A stretch of DNA of 25,126 bases from Pigoraptor vietnamica (Eukaryota > Opisthokonta > Filasterea): assembly GCA_943704525.1 (NCBI GenBank), contig CALSCQ010001872.1, forward strand, positions 1 to 25,126, read 5' to 3'. Each line of letters starts with the position of its first letter. Position 1 is the stretch's first letter. The position numbers were made by a program, and so were the translations under genes. Below the pieces are notes generated by a model. The model was not told where the DNA came from. It ran no database searches and worked only from the letters and a program-made list of their open reading frames with translations. This document shows positions 1-8,423 of the stretch, in pieces.

Positions 1-152
1 CCCCCACGCACCCACACACCCACACACCCACACACCCACACACACATGCATACATCCACGCATACAGATACAACATGCCGGCACGTACAATACACACCGG
101 CACCGACTCGCACAACATCTGACGACCTATCGAACTGAACCTCCGCGACCAG
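1..152. repeat. CCCACACA-type simple repeat, then probable intron of the SIAE gene
   Basis: Bases 1-50 are CCCACACA/CA repeats. The rest up to the acceptor AG at 151-152 shows no supported coding frame; in the frame of the first exon a stop lies just upstream. I read it as the 3' part of an intron of the SIAE gene. Confidence 0.5.
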
Positions 153-2823
153 GGACCGTACCTGTGGGCGCCAGCGAGTCCAGCTATTTTGAATGGCGAC
201 GATGCTTTTGACTCCTATTCGAGCGCCCTTTGGTAAGGGAGGCGAGGGCCGTGCAGTGAATGCGTGCGTTCTCGGTAGCAAATTCAGTCACGGCCTCTTT
301 TTACGGGGGTCTCATTACTATCCGGCAATGCAAACACTCCAGCTTTTTCTATGGTCGCGACATTCTTCGCCACAAGGGGCCGAAGGCAGTCGTGGGACTT
401 ATTGTCAGGTACGCACAAGAGTTCCGCAACATATGCCATGTGCTTGTGTGCCGCGTATGACATCATGGCAACGCCGGCTGAGGAGAGTGGCGCCGGCCGT
501 ACCGCGCAGTGCCGTCAGTGGGACGCCCATCGAGGCGTGGAGCTCTCCGGAAGCAATGATGCAGTGCCACATGTCGCGGGAGACGCTTGCGGACGAGATC
601 GCAAACAACCTTCAAGAGTGAGTGCGCGTGTGTCAACTGTTCAGTTGAGTTTTCGGCACGGCATCTTAGGCTCATCTTGTTACCCTGTCCGGCAGTGGAA
701 GCCTGGTGTCTGGACTCTTCAATGGCGCCCTCTTCCCCTTCTCGGGCCTCTCCATTCGCGCCTTTCTCTGGTGCGTGCGTGCTCCAAAACCCCCCTTTGT
801 GACACCGCACCAACATAGAGCACCGTCTGCCAGCGCATCCCACACTGCGTGTGCGAGTGTGATCGGCCGCGAGTGCTTATTTTCAGTTGATTGCCGTTGC
901 GCAGGTACCAGGGCGAAGCAAATGGCTTTAGACCGGCCCATTACGGGTGCCGCCTCCAAGCGTTCATCAGCGACATGCGCAAACGCTTCTACAACGCCAC
1001 TTCGCTCCCGTTCCTGCTGGTGCAGCTTGCTGCCTGCACTGTCGGCGATACGCTCAACTTTGCCGATGTGCGCGAGGCGCAGAAGGTGTGTAGTGTCGCC
1101 ATGCTCCTAGCTGTCGGCCCTTGCGTGCTCGCGTGTTCGTGCGTGTTCTTGCGCACTGTGCGTGTTCTTCCGCGTTTATTGTGTGCGCATCCGTGTGTCC
1201 TTTGAGTGTGTGTGCTCATTACCTCTTCGACGAACGCTGCAGAGCGCCCTTGCCCTTCCGAACGTCGGCTTGGTCGCGGCATTTGACCTGGGGTGAGCTT
1301 CACGAAAGACCATTTCGCAAACGCCAATCTCTATTGTGTCGCCGCGCGTTAACGCTTTTCTAGCCGCGTGCAAGGTCATGATGTACACTGCCATGCCTCT
1401 GTTACGCACACTTTCGTCTCACGTCCGACGTCGCTCCCCATCTCAGCGACCCCGATGCACCGTATGGGTCCATTCACCCCCGCAACAAGCAAGACGTCGC
1501 CAAGCGCCTCGTGCGCATGGCCCGCCGACTCATATACAACGAGACGGTTGTGGACGGCGGCGCGAGCTTCAACTTTGCACTTGCGACAGACGGTGAGTTT
1601 TCAGCACGCACTCGAACACAAGCACGCACAAATTTAGCGTACGCAAACCGCGCGCACACAAATGACACACACGCGCGCACACACACGCACGGCATGCACA
1701 CACACGCACGGCATGTACACGCTCTCATATATATCGACACAGTCGCCGGGCATAAAATAGCGTCCTGTACTGAGAAGTGACTTTCTCACTCCTTTCTCCT
1801 CTTCCCTGCGCACAGACGGCAACATGCTGCTGAGCTTCGATGCGGGCGAAGGGGGGTCGATTGCGCTGCGTGGGACGCAACACTGCACCGACTGCTGCAA
1901 CGGCTCTGCCGGGTTCGAACTCCAGGACGCGAGCGGCGAATGGCACCCTGCCGAGAGCGCCTCCATCGACGAGGACCTGTCGTTCAACGGGACGATGTTC
2001 GTCGTGCTGCGTGCGCCGGAGGGTCTCGGCGCGCTCCAGGGCGTGCGGTATGCGTGGAAGGGATACCCCGAGTGCGCCGTGTACAACGACCACGGACTGC
2101 CAACGCTGCCCTTCCGTGCAATCGCCTACAAGTAAGTTTTGCTCGTTCCGCGATGTTCTCCCCTTGCGTACCAAACTGGCTCGAGCGCGTTCGATTCTGA
2201 CAATCGCACCAATTTTTTCGACCGCCCGCAGCAATTCCGACCTGTCCTACGCCAAAGAGTATCTCCGCGTTGTGCCAACGCAGACGGTCATGCCGTTTCC
2301 CGTGGGCGGTCCCTTCATGACCAACGGCGAATTGCTGTCCGCGAACGCGATCTACGTCATGCTCGTCGTCGCCTTTGTCGGCGCGGGCGTAGGGATGACG
2401 TGGTGGACCGTGCACATTCGCACGCGCTCGCACGCCACGGGCACTGTCTGGCCGTGTGGGGATGCCGACTACTCGATCGTGGCCAAACGCAGTCTCACCC
2501 CTTCCCCGCCGCCCTCGTACTCTTCAGGCAAGGGCGACGGTGCGTGGGCGGTCATGGTGCTTCCCGAAGTGTCCGAGTACTCGGCTGCTGTGCCGGCGCC
2601 CTTACCCGACGCCGACATGTGCGAGCTTGAGCTGGGCTGTGCGTCCGAAAGCGCGACTGGCGACGCACGTGAGGCGTCTTTGACGGATTGCTCGTCCCAC
2701 ACCGTGGCGCTTTCGCGCGCGACGCCTGGCTCTTCGCATACAGTAACAGTGGGGCCCTCGGTGACTGCCGATGGCCCGGCTGTGCTTTATACATGCGCCA
2801 TCGACGGATGGGCCGAACACTGA
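153..2823 (+). CDS. SIAE: Sialate O-acetylesterase, membrane-anchored, 5' partial
   Basis: Removes O-acetyl esters from sialic acids in the lysosome, at the surface or outside the cell (family knowledge). Exons read as 153-232, 343-408, 510-617, 696-770, 905-1085, 1243-1292, 1447-1592, 1816-2131 and 2232-2823, all GT-AG and phase-compatible, giving 537 visible residues. Family landmarks appear in order: GTPIEAWSS, LWYQGEAN, FDLGDPDAPYGSIHPRNK with the catalytic His region, then VRYAWKGYPECAVYN near the usual C-terminus. The N-terminus with the GQSNM-type nucleophile block lies before the window. Unlike the human enzyme, which ends near this point, the last exon adds a hydrophobic segment (AIYVMLVVAFVGAGVGMTWW, about residues 380-405) and a tail of about 130 residues rich in Ser, Thr, Pro and acidic residues. 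The family call is strong; the left edge of the first exon is uncertain. Confidence 0.87.
1646..1725. repeat. Imperfect CA microsatellite in SIAE intron
   Basis: ACACACAC/GCAC-rich tract with two copies of a unit containing CACGGCATG, inside the intron between the exons ending at 1592 and starting at 1816. This is the longest intron of the gene (223 bases). Confidence 0.7.
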
Positions 2824-3087
2824 GACGAGGCGTGTCTAAGAGGCGCGCCTAAGTATTCGGCACATCCTGCAGGTATATATTCGTGCGTTGTCGTGCGTGC
2901 ATTTGTATATAATTGTCTGGGGCTTGGTGGCTGGTCCCCCGCAGCTCGTAAAGAATTTCACTTCCATGTCGGAAACAAAATCTTGGCTTTCAATTGGAGA
3001 TAGGTTTCAACCGTGGCATGCACCACTGTCCCACACGCGCGCACACACGCACACGCACACGCAGCAGCGCAACACGCGAAAGGCTCT
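2824..3087. other. Convergent 3' intergenic region between SIAE and retinol saturase
   Basis: 264 bases between two stop codons on opposite strands. It holds a TATATATT stretch near 2875, an AT-rich stretch near 2910 and an imperfect CA tract at about 3039-3062. It presumably carries both 3' UTRs. I see no coding frame. Confidence 0.6.
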
Positions 3088-3355
3088 TCAAGGCGCGAGC
3101 ACGTGGAGGTTGTGCCACAGGGCCCGCTTGGAGATGTGCGCGGCGCAAACAAACCCGCCGAACATAGCGCCGCCGACACCGTTGCTGAAGACGTCCTGCC
3201 CACTGAGATACAAGTTGCGGATGGGCGTCTCGGGACCAAGCTTGTGCTGCTCGCGGAAGCGCTCGGGCGTATGCGTGAGGCCGTAGCTCTCGCCTGTAAG
3301 GAAAATTTGCGCGGGCCGGTTGAGCAAATTGATGCTCGGCGGCATGAAAAAACAG

Positions 3356-3386
<31 letters not shown>

Positions 3387-5836
3387 AGATGGACCGCAAT
3401 GCGGAATTCGCAAGCGGCAGTCGACGTGAACATCACGCGAGTGCGTGCGGGTGCCCACCGCGGAATGAGCCAATGTAGTAGTTGTTCGAGAGGGGAGTGC
3501 CGAGATCGACAAATTCGACGCGACCCTTGAGCTGAGGGAACTGCGCGAAGAGCTCGTCCAACAGACGCTGCTGCAGCTTGTCCTTAAGCGCTGCGTAGTC
3601 GTCGCCGCGCTTCTTCACGCGCTCGTTCTCCCACTGACGGAACCACTCGTAGTTGCCCTGCAAACAATCGCAGAGAGATGTACGTGAGCAAGCGGCGTAC
3701 ACCACACGAGTCAATTGAACCTCCACCACCACCACCACCACCAGCTGACCAATGCTACTCTGTCTTGTTCCATCCCACTGAACACACGCGCGCGCATGCA
3801 CGAGTGCCCACACACCTCCGTGACAACGAGCGCCGTGCTCTTGCCGGGAAAGCGCGTCTTGTACGTCGGGTCCTTTGCCGCGGGAAACGAGATGAAAATC
3901 CCGCCAAACGGCGCATTGATGTCGGCGTACGTGGCCTTGTAGTTGGCGTCGTGGTCCCAGGACGGGAATATCCAGTAGTTGCTCTTCGGCAACTTCAGCT
4001 CGTCCGCGTCGCCGTTCATTCCCACGAAAAGCGTCAGGTGACCCGCCGACGCATGCAGCGGCGCATCCGACTCCGTGGCGCCGAGCAGCGTGTCGAGGTG
4101 GCGGAGGTCCGCACTGGCCGCGGTGATTTCCTTGGGAACGAGCTTCTTGAATGTGGTGAGCGCACCGCACGCGCTGATGACAATCGGCGCGTAAATCTCC
4201 TGGCCGTTCTTGCGCATGCGGACGCCTGTGGGGTGAGTGAGCGTGAGCGAGGGACAATCAAAGGTAGGCAGGGCAAACGATGCGTTTTACATGCACACAC
4301 ACTCACGCAAGCGCGCACGCACTCACACACACACACCCATACACACACACACACACACACGTGCGTAGAACAGCTTATGCAGTGTCTCACCCTTCGCAGT
4401 CATAGTCGCAGAGTCCACAATGATCTCGCCGACCTGCGCACGCACGAGGACCTTCCCGCCAGCGCGCTCAATCACGGTGACGGCGTGGCGCGCGATTTCG
4501 CTGGAACCGCCAACAGGGTAATACGCCCCGCTCGAATAGTGGGAGATGAGGAACGCGTGGATGGCAAAGCTGCACTTGGAGGGCGGGAGGCCGTAGTCGC
4601 CGTATGCGTACGCAAGGATGCCCTGCGCTCGCGGCGAATGCTTGAGCACGACGGGAGTGCGATATTGCAACGAAGCCAAAACACGGCGGAAGACACGGCA
4701 GTGAGCAAACCCTGCGATCGTGTGAGTGACCATGTGATGGAGCATGTGATCGTGTGCGCACGCACCTTGAGCTTTGTGTTGCTTGTGAGGGAGTCGAGGA
4801 CTTGGCCGAGCGTCTTGTCCGCGTGCTTCTGGAACTTGGCCGTGAGGAACGGCCGCAGAACGTTCGCCAGCCAGGACGGCAGCACCTACGCACGACAGGG
4901 CCCATTGGCGCACTTTTCTCCATGCTCCATAGCGACACGCACACACCTTTCCGCACACACTTCATACGCACATGAACAGGCAGCAAAAAATGAAGGACAG
5001 CGACGCCCGAGAACGAACCTTGACGAGAAGATATCCGCCCGCAGACTGCATCGATTCGCGGATCATGCGATAGTACGTCCGGATCGCCTTCTCCTCCCCG
5101 GGGAACTGCGCGCACAGGTCCTCGATCGTCTTGCGCATGCTGGACGTGGTGTGGTACCGCTCGCCCGTCGCCTTGTTCACGGCAATGTCGTAGTCGTCCG
5201 CCATCTTCTCCCACTGCAACTTGCCGTCCGTGAGGAGGTCGTACAGGCGCCGCATCGACGACCCACGACCACCGGTCTGTTCGAGTCGGAAAATGCCGTG
5301 TGAATGAATATACACGGCTGTATAGCATTCGTAGGTGTACGAGGCAAGCGGGTATAATGTGTATGTGTGTGTGTGCGTGCTGTGTGTGTGTGCGTGTGTT
5401 GTGTGTGTGTGGTCAGTGCGTGAGAGTGGTGCGCGCAAAAGCAGCCAGCAGTGACCCATACCTCGCCGACCTTGCCGCCAATGTAATGCACGCCCGTATC
5501 GTACTCAAAACCGTGCTCGTCCACGAACGTGTGCATGCATCCGCCGGCGACATCGTGCTGCTCGAGCACGAGCACCTTCTTGCCCTCACGAGCCAGCAGC
5601 ACAGCCGTCGTGAGACCGCCCGCTCCAGACCCAACCACGATCGCGTCGATGTCCTCTGGCACCTCGCGCGGCGTGTAGATCTTGCGGATCGCGGCGTCGC
5701 GCTCCTCCTCGGAGCGTCCATCGCTCTTCTTGTCGAAGACAGGCTGCCTCTTAGCCTGGCGGACGATCAGTGTGAGCGCAACAAACGCCGAGAGCAGCAC
5801 CGCGCCCAGCACTGCGGCGATGACGAGGACGGCCAT
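3088..5836 (-). CDS. RETSAT: All-trans-retinol 13,14-reductase-like (retinol saturase / carotenoid isomerase family)
   Basis: FAD-dependent oxidoreductase. Animal members saturate the 13,14 bond of retinol at the ER; relatives isomerise or desaturate carotenoids. Exons in coding order: 5836-5462, 5276-5019, 4885-4766, 4640-4391, 4225-3816, 3657-3459 and 3293-3088. They sum to 1818 bases (605 residues), close to the 610 of human RETSAT, and all phases agree. An N-terminal hydrophobic anchor (VLVIAAVLGAVLLSAFVALT) precedes the FAD dinucleotide motif VVGSGAGGL at about 67-75 with the following LVLEQH and GGCMHTF blocks. Also seen are YDTGVHYIGG, AYAYGDYGLPPS, HYSSGAYYPVGGSSEIA and the C-terminal FAD-contacting NLYLSGQDVFSNGVGGAMFGG. 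The ATG at 5836-5834 directly precedes the anchor. The acceptor of the fourth exon (4640) is the least certain border. The substrate, retinoid or carotenoid, cannot be told from sequence. Confidence 0.88.
3360..3386. repeat. Poly-G run of 27 (poly-C on the coding strand) in last RETSAT intron
   Basis: An uninterrupted run of 27 G on the plus strand within intron 3294-3458. On the coding strand it is poly-C lying 67-93 bases before the acceptor. The run length is prone to sequencing error. Confidence 0.9.
3718..3744. repeat. CCA/ACC trinucleotide tract in RETSAT intron
   Basis: CCACCACCACCACCACCACC-type tract on the plus strand inside intron 3658-3815. It reads as Trp or His/Pro runs in spurious frames and is not coding. 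Confidence 0.75.
4291..4361. repeat. CA microsatellite in RETSAT intron
   Basis: CA-rich tract on the plus strand (GT on the coding strand) within the intron 4226-4390, starting about 30 bases after the donor. Confidence 0.85.
5359..5411. repeat. GT microsatellite in first RETSAT intron
   Basis: TG/GTGC repeat on the plus strand (CA on the coding strand) within the intron 5277-5461. Confidence 0.85.
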
Positions 5837-6362
5837 CTTTCCTCGCTTGTGGTTGAAAAGACAACAAGCGGTAGTGGTTGGTGGCAATGCAGATGCTTTG
5901 AAGAGAGAAATATGTACGTGTGTCGTGTGTGTGTGGTCGGAGCTTCCCGAGCGGAGAAAGTGGACGAGCAAGTGGAACAATAGTGTAAGCGAGATCTCGG
6001 TTAGAGCGCAGCATTCTGATTGGCTGCCATGTTTCTCCGCAAAATTTCGGCTAATTTCCTCCGAGATTTCGGTTAGAACTCTGCAACGCGATTGGTTGAC
6101 ATTCTTCCGCAGTCACGTGTCGTCCAATCGGCACGTGGTATCACGTGAATGGCACGTGAGTGTAACGTTACCCTGTGGGCGATCGGCGTCGCTAGTGAAA
6201 AAATAATTTATTTTCCCAGAGGGAAAGAAAAAAAAAAAAACGCCGTTTTCCCGTCGCCAAAAGGCGGTTCCCTGTTACGCCATCGACCTTTGAACGAAGT
6301 CCACGTGTGCAGCTTCCAATCGCCTCTTTTCCTGACGTGCGTTTTGCGGCGTTGCGGCAAAA
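5837..6362. promoter_or_regulatory. Divergent promoter between RETSAT and the 6363 gene
   Basis: 526 bases between two start codons facing apart. It holds a perfect palindrome CGAGATCTCG at 5990-5999 and a near copy CGAGATTTCG at 6062-6071, each followed by GGTTAGA and then by an ATTGG (inverted CCAAT) at 6019-6023 and 6091-6095. A CCAAT lies at 6124-6128 and another at 6316-6320. CACGTG occurs at 6114-6119, 6132-6137, 6142-6147, 6153-6158 and 6302-6307. There is no clear TATA box. NF-Y-like and bHLH-type factors bind CCAAT and CACGTG in other eukaryotes; their action here is inference. Confidence 0.65.
5989..6112. repeat. Tandem promoter module, about 72-base period
   Basis: Two copies of an imperfect unit begin at about 5989 and 6061. 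Each contains CGAGAT(C/T)TCGGTTAGA, then GCA, then GATTGG followed by a T/C-rich stretch and TCCGCA. A partial extra piece with TTTCGGCTAA lies between them, near 6044. Confidence 0.65.
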
Positions 6363-6827
6363 ATGCCGTCCCACGGGGGGTCGTCGAAGCGCGTCCGGCC
6401 AATCGCAATCGCACCCGCGGCATCTGACACCGAGAAGCGGGCAGCGCTTGCCCTCTCCCTGCTCTCCGTCTCCATGGACGAGCAGGCGTTCACTTCCATC
6501 GCGGCCATGTCGTCTTCGATGGAGAGGAAGAACGCGAACGCGGACGGCGTCAAAATCCCAAAGAAGAAGTCGAAAAAGGCGGCCGCGGCGGCATCCTCGC
6601 CCGACCCGCTGCACCCACAGCCGCTGACGTGCAGGGCTCGCGCCTGCATGTGTGAAAAGACATTCGACACGCGGCGTGCGCGCTCGATGCATGAGCTTCG
6701 AGCAGTGCGAGCGGCGGCCGAGCGGGGCGTGATTCCGTACACGGTCGATCAGCTTCGCATTGAACAGAAGAATCGCCGATTTTCGTTTCACAAGTGGGCG
6801 ATTACGATCGAGAGGATGTTCGCGTGA
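6363..6827 (+). CDS. Hypothetical basic protein with degenerate C2H2-like finger
   Basis: Single open frame of 154 residues with a good start context (AAAAATGC), directly behind the divergent promoter. I do not recognise the family. Visible parts: a low-complexity Ala/Ser N-terminus, a lysine-rich stretch (PKKKSKKAAAA, possible nuclear localisation signal, about residues 66-76), then CRARACMCEKTFDTRRARSMHE. In this last segment a Cys is followed by x3-Phe and x12-His, the spacing of a C2H2 finger, but the second His is absent and the first Cys is misplaced. The C-terminal 40 residues are charged and possibly helical. It lacks introns, unlike most neighbours. It could be a lineage-specific nuclear protein, or a gene whose later exons I missed; the T-rich DNA after the stop looks like a 3' UTR. 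Confidence 0.5.
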   Translation: MPSHGGSSKRVRPIAIAPAASDTEKRAALALSLLSVSMDEQAFTSIAAMSSSMERKNANADGVKIPKKKSKKAAAAASSPDPLHPQPLTCRARACMCEKTFDTRRARSMHELRAVRAAAERGVIPYTVDQLRIEQKNRRFSFHKWAITIERMFA

Positions 6828-8423
6828 CGCGTTTTTGCTGCTTTCGTCGTGTCGTTTCTCTTTTGCGTTTTTGTCTTTTTACTTTTTGCGCTGCGTGCGC
6901 TCGTTTGCGACGTCTTTACCAAATGTAACTGAGAGGGTAACGGCCCTTTCACATCATTCCAGGCTTGTGCGTTTCATGAGGATTTGCTATTATCGCATAA
7001 GGCACTCTAGCAAGACGCAAGACTTTTGTTTTTTGGACATTTTCTGCAGCACGGGAGTGGGCAGCGAAGAGGTAACGGATGCAGATTATTCGAATCAACT
7101 CCGAAAAAAAAAAAATTTGCAACTGAAAAATCTCTCTTTTGTGCTTTCAAAAAAAAGATGCGACGGACTTTATTTAACAATAACAATGGCCTCTGCCAAC
7201 TTCAAAGTCGGCTCTTTTGCGCTCGGTGGAAGTGCGTGTTGGGCATTAGAGAGATTTTTTGGGTTTGCGCAGGGCTTCAACAGTTGCGGTCTCTTTGAAA
7301 AATGTGGGTAACGAGCTGATCATCAATTTGGCGCGCAAATTCGAAAAAAATGCAATCCGGGCTGACTCTTCCCACGGCAATTCGCCGCTAAACACGAATA
7401 GACGGGAACAAAAAACACACTTTTCCAAGAAGAGGCTTCTACACAGAGGAAGGCTATATAACCTACGAAAAATGAAAATGACAACTGCTAGCAGCACGTC
7501 CTTTAAAACACCGAACAACCGGCCACGCGCGCGATTCTCAGCCATCAGTCGGCCGCGCCGGCCATTGAGCCGGTCCGCAGCACAGACTGCTGTTGTTGCA
7601 TGCATTGCGAATGTGTGCCACCTACAACCAAGTTTTCACGTTCGCGGAAAATTTTAACAGAAAATGCGTTGTCAAAGGACTCGGCGCACGGCCGTCACAC
7701 GCAGCAGACCGCCGGCGTGCGATTCGGCGTGCTTCTGATGCCAGCTTGCCGATTGTTGTTCCTGCGGTACAACTCGCTCTCTCAAGCCAACCACCACACA
7801 GCTGCGTCATGTTCAACCGAAAATGAATGAACGCTGCTTCAGACCGTTACGGCTAGCGTCCTCGCCACTAACACCGCCTGCATGCGCACGATTGAATTCA
7901 GTGCCGGGGCGAGAACATATATACTGCACATACGCAATTGATTGTGAATTTATAAGAGAACGAGAGGAGGGGAGAGTGAGCGACAGAGAGAAGAATTAGA
8001 GCGTGCTTACTCTGTAGAGGTTGCAGCTATAAAAAATAAGGAAGAGTGCCCTTCTTGCAGGTTCGCGAATCACGTGACAATGACATCACACGGAATTTCC
8101 CCGGCGGGCGTCACGCCACAAGCCGTCACGCTACCCACGGCACTCACGCACAAACGGACACAGCCTCCTTCGCACACACACACACGCACACACACACACA
8201 CACACACACGCACACACGCACACACACACGCACACACACACGCAGCAACCACACAAACAACGCCTACGCTGCGCACACCAGACTCTTCAATCATGTTGCA
8301 GTGCCCTTATTCGCACACATGGCACAACCGTTGACACGAACCGATTTCGCCGTTCTCAGCCGACTTCATGGGTATGCCCTCTGAAGATATGTCAGACTCG
8401 CCGTTCCCTCGGTGACAAAAAAA
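6828..8423. other. Gene-poor AT-richer intergenic stretch and upstream region of the FUSC gene
   Basis: About 1.6 kb without a supported gene. Bases 6828-7160 are T-rich, then A-rich with homopolymers, and look like 3' UTR and spacer. An open frame at 7259-7657 has no recognisable domain, and neither strand shows splice-linked coding blocks. Towards the FUSC gene there are TATA-like strings (ATATATAC near 7917, TATAAGAGAA at 7951-7960), a GA-rich tract at about 7957-7997, a CACGTG at 8071-8076 and a long CA microsatellite at 8171-8242. An intron in the 5' UTR with acceptor near 8060 (CTTCTTGCAG) is possible. Confidence 0.5.
8171..8242. repeat. CA microsatellite upstream of the FUSC gene
   Basis: About 70 bases of CA repeats with CGCA interruptions, ending about 180 bases before the chosen start codon. 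Confidence 0.9.

Noticed and set aside
1-50. CCCACACA repeats at the left edge, resembling some telomeric arrays
   Set aside because: The unit is irregular and grades into ordinary CA repeat, and the SIAE gene clearly continues leftward past it. An intronic microsatellite is the simpler reading.
3360-3386. Poly-G run read as a poly-Gly or poly-Pro protein segment
   Set aside because: It lies between two well-supported RETSAT splice sites that join in phase, so it is intronic.
3678-5303. 541-codon open frame on the plus strand
   Set aside because: It lies antisense to RETSAT across several exons and introns, includes His/Thr runs translated from CA repeats, and shows no domain. GC-rich codon use on the minus strand produces it.
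7259-7657. Open frame of about 130 codons in the gene-poor stretch
   Set aside because: No ATG at the frame start, a basic low-information peptide, AT-rich surroundings and no splice-linked partner exons.
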